In this document: one piece after another, positions 1-6,760 of the stretch | How positions within the stretch are numbered: position 1 is the first letter of the stretch | Layout of the letters: each line of letters opens with the position of its first letter | DNA from: Gemmatimonadales bacterium UBA2960 | GTDB lineage: Bacteria > Gemmatimonadota > Gemmatimonadetes > Longimicrobiales > Gaopeijiaceae | Reading direction: 5' to 3' | DNA: 7,687 nucleotides | Assembly: GCA_002348465.1 (NCBI GenBank) | Contig: DEBI01000090.1 | Coordinates: 1 to 7,687, forward strand | The notes under the pieces: generated by a model | Told to the model about the DNA's origin: nothing | What the model saw: only the letters and a program-made list of their open reading frames with translations | The model's database searches: none | Position numbers and translations under genes: made by a program

Positions 1-2252
1 CTCGTCGCCGCTACGTATTGGTTACCGGACTTCGAAACCTCGTGACTAGGGTTAAACGAGATCGAGAAGTTGTCTGACGGACGTATGTTCACGTTCGCCC
101 GAATCTGGCGGCGACCACCCCTGCCAATCCGTTCATCCGCATGATCGAAGTCAAAACCAAAGCTGACTCTTTTTCTCCAGTCAGTGTTCAAGTGGGCATT
201 CCAGGAGAGCTTCGCAGGCCCAACCATCATAGGGCCGCCACGAGTCTGTCGTCGGCTCATTTTCTGGGGCTCGTACCGAACGCTCCCCCTTAAATCCCAC
301 CAGTTCTGCAGCTTGCCGTTCAGACGAAGAGAGTAATTCCCATTAGTGCGGGCGTTGTGCCACGATTCAACAGACCAGGCCTGATCAAGCGCCTCATGGC
401 TCCAATTGTGGAAACTAGAAAGCGTGAAGTCGTAGTTCTGAAAGTACTGACCAGGCTGAATCTCCTTGTAGCCGATCCGGAAGCCACCGTCGAGGCGCTC
501 TGCGTTCGTAGAGAACCCGAGGTCGTTTACGTCAAATACGTCAGACACTTCAGCAGCCCATAGAGCCCCCGTCCAATGCTCACCATTTCTTCTTTCTAGC
601 TGGACCCGCCAATCGCGCCCACTCAGTGACCTAGCATTTTCATCCACCGAAAAACGCGTTGCGTCAGGACGCTGGAGAAAATGTGTAGAAGAGCGCTGCA
701 CGCGGAGCATCGCTTGCTCAGAACCACGAACATGGCTGCCCGCAAAAAAGCCCCACAGGGCCCAGTCCCGATCACTCCATTGGTGCTCAAACCGCAAGCC
801 ACCGTTGAGAGCACTGGACCCGAGCCAATCGAAAGACCCATCACTGGGAAGGTTACGACTCATGTACGATCCGAGGCCACGAATCTGGGTGGTCCCCTTG
901 TTGAAATCCTGTCCTAGGCTGAACACACCAAAGTTTGTTCGCGGCTCAACAAGAAACTCATCCCGAACACCGGACTCGTATATGCCCTTGGCGAACTCGC
1001 TCCCTGTAACAGCTGCCATAGCGCCTACGGACAGTCCTGAGGAGGTGCGCCCGGCCAGCTTTGCCGCACCTAGAATCGTCGCGTTGCTTGGTACTTCAGA
1101 GAACTCAACTTCCCCGGGAGTTCGACCTTGGGGAGCGCGACCTATACGACGACTATAGAAAAGGGCGTTGCTACGTCCTGACAACCCGAAGTCGAAGTTA
1201 CGCGCGTCCTCGACAAAAAATGGCCTCTGTTCGGGAAAAAAGGTCTCGAATGCTGAGAGATTAATCACAGCCGGATCCGCTTCGACCTGCCCGAAATCAG
1301 GATTCACAGTGGCGTCTAGCGTAAACGCGGCCCCTAGGCCGTAGCTGATGTCGACACCCATACGACTAGCTGTTGCAGAACCATCAAAAAATGGATTTCC
1401 GGGCTCAGCCTGACTGTTTTCTAGACTTGAAACAACGTATGGGATCACCTCCACACGACGCGCCGGCTTTGAGAGCCGCAGGTCATCGATTCTAGCCATC
1501 TGGCTCACGATTCCTCTGCGGGTTCTCGATATCAAGGAGTAGTAGCTCCGTTCTCGAGAAGCGATACGTAGCCTGTGGAAATTGATACCCCAAGCCTGAA
1601 GATTCTCAGACGCTTCGTAGCGAATCTGAGAGAGCGGGATCCGCATCTCCGCAGTCCATCCCTTATCGTCTACCTTCACTGCCGAGGACCAAATTGCATT
1701 CCACGCTTCGTCCATCTTGTCGTCTGCGTAGAAGTACATGTCACCCTGAACACCAGCCGCACTGACACGAAAGTTGTACCCGGTCAAGCCATCGAGATTC
1801 GGATCTAGGTGCACACTGAACTGATCATACATACCGCGCTGATCACGGCGAGTGAGGCGTCGGTCTATCAGCTCCGGCTCGGTGTCCCACATGCGAGCTG
1901 CGATCCATATCGCATCGTCTCCTAAGAGCACGCGAACCTGTGTGTCGTTCTCTGCCGGACCACCCTCTATCGGCTCGCGCTGGATAAACCCTTCAAAAAC
2001 CCGAGCTGTCTCCCACTCTGGCTCGTCGATCCACCCATCAATGTCGATGTCTATCGGCTTTCGGTCCGAGTCGAGAATCGCAGGAGAGGCTGCAGACATG
2101 GACGACGAGGGCCCTGGCGATGCAATCGTGCCTGAAGTTGCTACCGCCCTATGTCCAACCTGAGCACAGACCGGCTCAGGCATGAACACGAGAGGGGCTG
2201 CGAGAAGGACGGCCAGCCCTAAAAGTCTTGTCTGCCCGGAGAAAACATCCAT
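1..2252 (-). CDS. DUF5916 family outer-membrane-type protein with N-terminal CBM9-like domain (partial, 3' end outside window)
   Basis: The frame is open from ATG 2252 to the left edge (750 codons plus 2 bases, no stop), so the C-terminus is missing. Residues 10-30 form a signal peptide (LLGLAVLLAAPLVF core) with a likely cleavage after V28-C29-A30. Residues about 63-260 resemble the family 9 carbohydrate-binding-like module found at the start of these proteins: the opening IDGWIDEPEWETA (71-83), DDAIWIAARMWD (112-123) and GWTAEMRIPLSQIRY (198-212). The segment NPDFGQVEADPAVINLSAFE (317-336), followed by FFPEQRPFFVE, is the hallmark of DUF5916. The remainder is rich in aromatic residues and alternating strands, as expected of a beta-barrel. 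By family this is a predicted outer-membrane protein of unknown substrate; the CBM9-like fold does not prove sugar binding. It lies 23 bp after the TRAP gene and is probably co-transcribed. The start is uncertain: AGAAGGG abuts ATG 2252 with no spacer, and an in-frame GTG at 2279 overlaps the upstream stop (GTGA) and would add nine residues. Confidence 0.9.
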   Translation of the reverse strand, partial: MDVFSGQTRLLGLAVLLAAPLVFMPEPVCAQVGHRAVATSGTIASPGPSSSMSAASPAILDSDRKPIDIDIDGWIDEPEWETARVFEGFIQREPIEGGPAENDTQVRVLLGDDAIWIAARMWDTEPELIDRRLTRRDQRGMYDQFSVHLDPNLDGLTGYNFRVSAAGVQGDMYFYADDKMDEAWNAIWSSAVKVDDKGWTAEMRIPLSQIRYEASENLQAWGINFHRLRIASRERSYYSLISRTRRGIVSQMARIDDLRLSKPARRVEVIPYVVSSLENSQAEPGNPFFDGSATASRMGVDISYGLGAAFTLDATVNPDFGQVEADPAVINLSAFETFFPEQRPFFVEDARNFDFGLSGRSNALFYSRRIGRAPQGRTPGEVEFSEVPSNATILGAAKLAGRTSSGLSVGAMAAVTGSEFAKGIYESGVRDEFLVEPRTNFGVFSLGQDFNKGTTQIRGLGSYMSRNLPSDGSFDWLGSSALNGGLRFEHQWSDRDWALWGFFAGSHVRGSEQAMLRVQRSSTHFLQRPDATRFSVDENARSLSGRDWRVQLERRNGEHWTGALWAAEVSDVFDVNDLGFSTNAERLDGGFRIGYKEIQPGQYFQNYDFTLSSFHNWSHEALDQAWSVESWHNARTNGNYSLRLNGKLQNWWDLRGSVRYEPQKMSRRQTRGGPMMVGPAKLSWNAHLNTDWRKRVSFGFDFDHADERIGRGGRRQIRANVNIRPSDNFSISFNPSHEVSKSGNQYVAAT

Positions 2253-2265
2253 CCCTTCTAAGATA

Positions 2266-2288
2266 CGAGCTGAGGTCACCTCAGCTCG
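2266..2288. repeat. Perfect 23-bp palindrome centred on the TRAP stop codon
   Basis: Arms CGAGCTGAGG and CCTCAGCTCG are perfect reverse complements and flank three bases that on the minus strand are exactly TGA, the stop codon of the transporter (2278-2276). In the operon transcript this would fold into a 10-bp GC-rich hairpin with a 3-base loop, or 9 bp with a 5-base loop. It is followed by UAUCUUAG, not by a run of U, so it is not a standard intrinsic terminator. It sits directly before the AGAAGGG ribosome site of the DUF5916 gene and covers the alternative GTG start at 2279. It could act as an mRNA processing or stability element, as a translational coupling device, or as a DNA operator. 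The sequence is certain; the function is inference. Confidence 0.75.
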
Positions 2289-5173
2289 ATCCAGCGCTCA
2301 ACAGCAGGGTGAAGGGGGATCGGTGCGCTAGACAGGTTACCTAGATCAATCTGCTTTGCCATGTCGTGCACCTGCTCAAGCGAGGCTCGGTCATTTTGGA
2401 AAATGTTGAGGAGCGTCGTGACGACGTCCTCGGACAAGCCCTCTAGGGCGAACACCCAATTCATCACCGCCAAAGTCTTTACCGGAGCTTCTACCCCACG
2501 GTAAGACCCTACTGGAATCAGGCCCTCGGAATAATACGGATGCTCCTCGTACATCTCACCCAACACCTCATCCGAAAAGCCGATCAGACGCATGTCTGAC
2601 GTTGTGGTGGCTTCAAGCACGGCAGCAGCAGGATATCCGACCGAGATAATCGCAGCGTCTATCGCTCCATCGCGCAGAGCCGCCGACGATTCCGCGAATG
2701 AAAGATACTGAGGGTTCAGATCTTCGTATGTGAGTCCGTGCGCTGCCAGCACGTGCCTAGCAAGCTGCTCAGTACCGCTTCCAGCTGCACCGACCGAAAC
2801 GCGCATGCCCCGAAAGTCCGAGACCGACTCAGCCCGTGATGACGCAGGGACGAGGATATGCGTAACATTCGCATAAAGAGGTGCAATCGCGCGGAGTTCT
2901 GACAAAGCATTCGCGAAGTCACCCTCGCCTCTCTGCGCTTGGTACATAGTCGACGCAATTGCCATGGCGAGGTCCATCTGTCCGGATGCCACACGATTGA
3001 CGTTCTCTACCGAGCCTCCGCTGACCTCAGCTGTATACTGACGGGCTGCATCTGCGATCGAGAGCCTGCTCGCAATCGCTCCGCCCAATGGGTAGTAAAT
3101 ACCCCCGGTGCCCGCCGTCCCGAGTGAAAGAAATTCCTGTGGGCCACCCTCGCCACGAGCGGGAGAGTCGCCACCAGACATGATACCATCCGGCTGCGGA
3201 ACCACGGCATTAGCATTGCTGGAGGGCCCTGCCGTAGGAGTGAGCACAAAGAACCCCGCTACGACTCCTGCCACTAATGTCGCTCCCGCCCACTTTGTCC
3301 AATTAGCCACCGCATCGTCTTTCGAACGGAAAAACACTAGCGCCACTCCAGCTAGGCCAGCGAGATCAGATGCCAGCCCTGGGTACACCAGCAGTCCGGC
3401 AGAGAGCAGGGCAACGACGCGTTCCCATCCCTCAAGTCGAGCTCGAGCGAAACCCACTCCGCCCGCTGCGAGCGAGGTCACCCCAATCAACGCAGTGCTC
3501 GTCGCAAGCAAGATCGCGATCGGCGCACCATTCAAGAGAAGCTCCGGACCGTACACGAACATGAATGGGACCACAAAGCCAGCACCAGCAAGCATCGCTG
3601 CATAAAACGCGGTCCGGATTGGGGGGGCTCCCGATATTCCCGCCGCAGCGAACGCCGCCAGTGACACCGGGGGCGTGACATTCGAGATGCAACCGAAATA
3701 GAAGATGAACAGGTGAGCGGCGAGCAGATCGACTCCGAGTTGCACAAGCGCAGGAGCACCGAGTGCCGCAAGAACGACATACGCCGCAGTGGTCGGAAGG
3801 CCCATCCCGAGAACGATTGAGCCAAGGCCGGTCAGGATTAGGGCGCCAAAAAGGTTGCCCCCCGAAAGGGTGATAATCAGCTCCGACATCCTAAGGCCGA
3901 TTCCGGTAAGCGACGCGACCCCCACGACGATTCCGGCTGCAGCGCAAGCTGCCGCTACTTGAACAGCTCCGCGACCCGCCCTCTCCATGATGTCACGGAA
4001 TTGCTGGGCCGACGGTCGCGTTGCGGGTCTTACGCACGCCATCACCAGAGCCGCCGACACTCCCCAGAACGCGGCTCGCATAGGAGACCGCCCCATCCCC
4101 AAAAGAACGACAATTATGGCAAGTGGAAGCAGGAGATGGAGACGATCGACAATGGGCTCCTTATCCTGTTCTCCCGACGGTTCGATCCCCATACGAGCCG
4201 CCCTGAAGTGAATAGCGGCCAACAGTGCGCTGTAGTAGAGGATCGACGGGATGATAGCCGCGACAGCTACCTCCAAATACGGAATGTTGGTCCACGTGGC
4301 GAGAATGAAGGCACCAGCTCCCATGACAGGTGGCATAAGCTGTCCACCCGTGCTAGCAGCGGCCTCAATCGCACCAGCGAAAAACGGGCGAAAACCCGCA
4401 CGTTTCATCAGCGGAATAGTGAACGTTCCCGTTGTCACGACGTTAGCGACCGCGCTCCCGGAAAGTGACCCCATGAAAGCACTGGCCACCGCCGCCGTCT
4501 TAGCTGGCCCTCCGCGCGTCCGACCAGCTATTCGGTTCGCCATAGCGATCAATAGCGCGCCGCCGCCCGCAGTGTCGAGAACCGCTCCAAAAAGAACAAA
4601 CAGATACACGAAGTCGGCCGACACCCCGAGCGGGATGCCCCACACGCCCTCGGTCGACAGGTACAAGTGTTCTATAAGTCTAGTGACACCATATCCGCGA
4701 TGTGCCAAGAATCCAGGTAGATACGGACCGGCAAAGGCATAAAGGAGTGCGAGCATACATACGGTGATGAGACCCCACCCCGTAGCTCGACGAGCAAGCT
4801 CCATCACGAGGAGAATCGTGATCGCACCCATGATCAGGTCCATCTGTGTGGGACTGCCCGAACGCGCTACAAGCTCTTGGTTCTCGAGAAAAATGTACGC
4901 ACAGGCGATCACCGACATGATCGCGAAGAACCACCCAGTTCCCTGGCTAATTCGCTCACCAAGAGTGGGCCCTTCGTCCCCTTCTCCCGTTCGAATGCGC
5001 CTCTGCACTCCGACACCCAAGAAGCCTAGGACCGACATCAACGCCAAGTGGACCGGCCGCTGCTCTAAGGCTGTGAACGGCGAGATACCCGCCGCGTACA
5101 TGTGAAAAGCTGCCGCGGCGGAAGACACGACTGCAATCAAGACAGCCACAAGCCGACCTCTAGAGGAACTCAA
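2276..5173 (-). CDS. Single-chain TRAP transporter: fused 4TM/12TM permease with C-terminal TAXI-type solute-binding domain
   Basis: This 965-residue protein joins three TRAP components. Residues about 5-130 carry four hydrophobic segments corresponding to the small (DctQ-like) subunit. Residues about 130-540 are the large permease, with the fused-TRAP motifs GSLSGSAVANVVTTGTFTIP (235-254), STGGQLMPPVMGAGAFI (274-290), GMGLPTTAAYVVLA (456-469) and FGCISNVTPPVSLAAFAAAG (493-512). Residues about 540-615 resemble the DUF3394-like tail. A further membrane segment (628-646), preceded by RSKDD and K627, leads into a low-complexity linker rich in Gly, Ser, Pro and Ala (647-680). Residues 683-965 are a TAXI solute-binding protein: LGTAGTGGIYYPLGGAIA (684-701), SGGSVENVNRVASGQMDLAM (718-737), VSVGAAGSGTE (792-802) and the ending LHPAVERWIE (954-963). 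TRAP systems import organic acids or amino acids using an ion gradient; known TAXI ligands include glutamate and 2-oxoglutarate, but the ligand here cannot be read from sequence. The binding domain normally is a separate secreted protein. The start codon is TTG, supported by a strong GGAGGTGAG. Confidence 0.95.
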   Translation of the reverse strand: MSSSRGRLVAVLIAVVSSAAAAFHMYAAGISPFTALEQRPVHLALMSVLGFLGVGVQRRIRTGEGDEGPTLGERISQGTGWFFAIMSVIACAYIFLENQELVARSGSPTQMDLIMGAITILLVMELARRATGWGLITVCMLALLYAFAGPYLPGFLAHRGYGVTRLIEHLYLSTEGVWGIPLGVSADFVYLFVLFGAVLDTAGGGALLIAMANRIAGRTRGGPAKTAAVASAFMGSLSGSAVANVVTTGTFTIPLMKRAGFRPFFAGAIEAAASTGGQLMPPVMGAGAFILATWTNIPYLEVAVAAIIPSILYYSALLAAIHFRAARMGIEPSGEQDKEPIVDRLHLLLPLAIIVVLLGMGRSPMRAAFWGVSAALVMACVRPATRPSAQQFRDIMERAGRGAVQVAAACAAAGIVVGVASLTGIGLRMSELIITLSGGNLFGALILTGLGSIVLGMGLPTTAAYVVLAALGAPALVQLGVDLLAAHLFIFYFGCISNVTPPVSLAAFAAAGISGAPPIRTAFYAAMLAGAGFVVPFMFVYGPELLLNGAPIAILLATSTALIGVTSLAAGGVGFARARLEGWERVVALLSAGLLVYPGLASDLAGLAGVALVFFRSKDDAVANWTKWAGATLVAGVVAGFFVLTPTAGPSSNANAVVPQPDGIMSGGDSPARGEGGPQEFLSLGTAGTGGIYYPLGGAIASRLSIADAARQYTAEVSGGSVENVNRVASGQMDLAMAIASTMYQAQRGEGDFANALSELRAIAPLYANVTHILVPASSRAESVSDFRGMRVSVGAAGSGTEQLARHVLAAHGLTYEDLNPQYLSFAESSAALRDGAIDAAIISVGYPAAAVLEATTTSDMRLIGFSDEVLGEMYEEHPYYSEGLIPVGSYRGVEAPVKTLAVMNWVFALEGLSEDVVTTLLNIFQNDRASLEQVHDMAKQIDLGNLSSAPIPLHPAVERWIELR

Positions 5174-5184
5174 ATCTCACCTCC
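5174..5184 (-). promoter_or_regulatory. Strong ribosome binding site fixing a TTG start for the TRAP gene
   Basis: On the minus strand GGAGGTGAG (5184-5176) lies just upstream of the TTG at 5173, with six bases between GGAGG and the start codon. This is close to an ideal Shine-Dalgarno match. The nearby ATG at 5187 and GTG at 5180 are not in the transporter frame, so TTG is the best start. A strong ribosome site with a weak start codon may set the translation rate of this large membrane protein. Confidence 0.8.
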
Positions 5185-5219
5185 ATCTCTACTCAGCAGA
5201 CAAGAACAGGAAGCAGCAC

Positions 5220-5984
5220 TCAGACAACCGCGCGAGTCTGAAGGAACCCGATAACAACTGCATACACGAAGAAGAGAGCTAGCATCATCGTGGCCGCACT
5301 CCCGAAGGAGCGCCGCCTGTCGATCGCATGAACACCCTGAGCAATGACGAGAATCGACCATATCACTGTTAGATCTAGGAGCTTGGCCACGTTCCGCACG
5401 AATCCACCCTCAATGAACCCTGCAATGAAGACATCTACCGACAGTCGCAGCTCAAGGTTTTGGGTCTGAATCATCAACGGAAGCAGCAGAACGCCGATAA
5501 GGACGGGAATGAACCACCCGTGTGAAACAGCCGCAAGATACTGCGAAAAACTTCCGTCATCCCCTAGGATGAATATGAACAAGACTGAGTAGATTGCCGC
5601 GATTCCGAATTGCAGCACAAGTGAGAAGATCACTGCCCCAGGAATCCGACCATATCTCAGGGCGGTCATCATCTCTTGGCTTTCGCTTAAGCTATCAAAG
5701 GACGCTCCTTGAGCGATCATCTGCTGCCGAATAGTCTCGAAAATGAGTTCCGGGGGAACCATCGCCGCAGTAACACCCGAAATCAGTGTGGTTAGCACAA
5801 GGGCCCCAACCCACTTAGGCTCTTTGGCTACTTGATTCATCAGTCGTTCAGGGCTGACGAACGCATTGAAGAGGCGCCTCGGCAGACTGTCCATCCTACG
5901 CTCGATCCAGCGCTCATCGCTGTCTTTGGAGCCGCCGGAATCTATCTGCCCATTCTCATTTCCGAGGGGTGTCCATTTGTCCAT
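5220..5984 (-). CDS. YIP1-family integral membrane protein
   Basis: This 254-residue protein has a hydrophilic N-terminus (1-33), the typical YIP1 opening LFNAFVSPERLMNQVAKEPK (38-57), and about five membrane segments near 58-76, 114-140, 151-172, 203-221 and 229-248. The pattern of a segment after FxSP, a loop, GDDGSFSQYLAAVSHG (141-156) before the third helix, and a DLTVIWSILVIAQGVHAIDR stretch (204-223) followed by a last helix matches bacterial YIP1 domain proteins. Bacterial members have no established biochemical role; eukaryotic relatives act in membrane trafficking, which should not be transferred here. It is the first gene of the putative minus-strand operon, 46 bp before the TRAP gene with no terminator between them. 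ATG 5984 has a weak GTAGG upstream; an internal ATG at 5894 (M31), just before the conserved domain, is a possible alternative start. The family call is from pattern recognition. Confidence 0.8.
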   Translation of the reverse strand: MDKWTPLGNENGQIDSGGSKDSDERWIERRMDSLPRRLFNAFVSPERLMNQVAKEPKWVGALVLTTLISGVTAAMVPPELIFETIRQQMIAQGASFDSLSESQEMMTALRYGRIPGAVIFSLVLQFGIAAIYSVLFIFILGDDGSFSQYLAAVSHGWFIPVLIGVLLLPLMIQTQNLELRLSVDVFIAGFIEGGFVRNVAKLLDLTVIWSILVIAQGVHAIDRRRSFGSAATMMLALFFVYAVVIGFLQTRAVV

Positions 5985-6165
5985 GGTGGCCTACTTGCCC
6001 TGCAGTGTTTGTGTCCGACGTGATAGGCCGCAGTGTAAGAGACCCTGCGACAGACTGGTTGCGCCAAGCTTTGTTGTTCCCAGGGGCAACACAACGCCCT
6101 TGGCGGGTTCACCGCCGGCTGGTATTCTGTTGCTCCCTAATTCTGCGCCTGTGCCTAGGTGCGGA
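5985..6165. promoter_or_regulatory. Divergent intergenic region with likely promoters for both flanking genes
   Basis: The 181 bp between the YIP1 gene (leftward) and the unrecognised gene (rightward) must supply promoters in both directions if each gene starts a transcript. For the rightward gene a candidate is visible (listed separately). For the leftward operon I do not see a convincing sigma70-type -35/-10 pair: TACACT and TATCAC on the minus strand (around 6018-6035) have no matching -35 at suitable spacing. Two dyads lie here: GGCGG-N5-CCGCC at 6102-6116, and an imperfect one, TGTTG..CCC / GGG.CAACA, at about 6073-6091. Confidence 0.5.
6100..6128 (+). promoter_or_regulatory. Candidate sigma70-like promoter overlapped by a GGCGG-N5-CCGCC dyad
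   Basis: TTGGCG (6100-6105) is followed after exactly 17 bp by TATTCT (6123-6128). Matches to consensus are 3/6 and 4/6, so this is a modest candidate, but it is well placed: a transcript would begin near 6135 and leave a leader of about 30 bases before ATG 6166. The dyad GGCGG (6102-6106), GTTCA, CCGCC (6112-6116) covers the -35 and half the spacer, a position where a bound repressor would block initiation. No regulator is encoded in the window. Confidence 0.35.
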
Positions 6166-6756
6166 ATGAGCACAAGTACTGCCCTGAAGGTCTTCATGAG
6201 TTATCGCACCAATCCCGACAGGATTTTAGACAACATCGACCGTGCCCGAAACCGGGCTGCGGAGGCCGCAGGGCTGTATGTGGAGAGACAAGCAGTCGGG
6301 CGAGAACTAGACACCGAAATGCCCGACGTCGACGCTACCACCACGGAAAGGATGAAGAGGATCTTCGGCATCCTCGAGCGCGCGTATATGAAGTGTGCTC
6401 AGCGCGCTGAACTCGGCCGTCTCGCATCCCGTTTCCAAGCAGTGGGCGACATCCATCACCATCACGCGCGTGGGGACGTTAGCATCTCCATCCAGTACAT
6501 GGACCACGAACGGTATGACGATGTCGGTGTCTCGCCATTCGAGATCCGCTCGCACCAGGTGGCTGACGCCAAAAAAGAGACCAAGACTAGCCGCGCCGAC
6601 GTCAACGCACTCAAAATCCTTAGGGATGAGCTTCGCAGCGGAATCCGCGCGACCTACCAGAAACTGGAACCGAGGGTCAAAGACGCCCTTCGGGACCGGG
6701 CTGACATGGGCCACGTGCAAGTTCAGGTCACTGTCGACCTTCGTCCCGCAGAGTAA
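6166..6756 (+). CDS. Hypothetical 196-residue soluble protein with a four-histidine run
   Basis: I do not recognise this protein. It starts at ATG 6166 with AGGTG (6157-6161) four bases upstream; the frame stays open further upstream into the YIP1 gene, but codons there lack ribosome-site support. There is no signal peptide or membrane segment. Residues 16-92 look largely helical and charged (NPDRILDNIDRARNRAAEAA, 16-35). A middle part, GDVSISIQYMDHERYDDVGV (103-122), looks like strands; 132-182 is again helical (QVADAKKETKTSRADVNALK, 131-150), and HVQVQVTVDL (183-192) is a likely final strand. H97-H100 are four consecutive histidines after D95-I96, with H114 and H130 nearby, which might suit a metal site. 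It is divergent from the YIP1-TRAP-DUF5916 operon and ends 4 bp from the convergent enolase-family gene. The exactly mirrored minus-strand frame is also open over most of its length, so the strand call rests on the ribosome site, promoter placement and greater length. Confidence 0.65.
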   Translation: MSTSTALKVFMSYRTNPDRILDNIDRARNRAAEAAGLYVERQAVGRELDTEMPDVDATTTERMKRIFGILERAYMKCAQRAELGRLASRFQAVGDIHHHHARGDVSISIQYMDHERYDDVGVSPFEIRSHQVADAKKETKTSRADVNALKILRDELRSGIRATYQKLEPRVKDALRDRADMGHVQVQVTVDLRPAE

Positions 6757-6760
6757 AGAC

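Noticed and set aside
357..2163. Several plus-strand open frames of 60-120 codons and a small minus-strand one at 623-844.
   Set aside because: They are out-of-frame shadows of the DUF5916 gene, whose own frame is unbroken from 2252 to 1 and carries recognisable motifs.
2253..2288. Rho-independent terminator after the TRAP gene.
   Set aside because: The hairpin is strong, but the bases after it (UAUCUUAGAAGGG) are not a U-run, and the next same-strand gene begins at once.
2716..5105. Many 60-170 codon open frames on both strands, including plus-strand frames at 3108-3605 and 3959-4742.
   Set aside because: All lie inside the TRAP-TAXI gene, whose motifs are continuous; the shadows show no recognisable domain or ribosome site.
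5170..5361. A 63-codon minus-strand frame rich in Cys, Ser and Arg spanning the YIP1-TRAP junction.
   Set aside because: It overlaps the conserved last helix of YIP1 in another frame and has biased, low-complexity composition typical of shadow frames.
6454..6465. Four-histidine run as a possible cloning tag or vector artefact.
   Set aside because: It lies mid-protein, is only four residues long, uses mixed codons and has no vector sequence around it.
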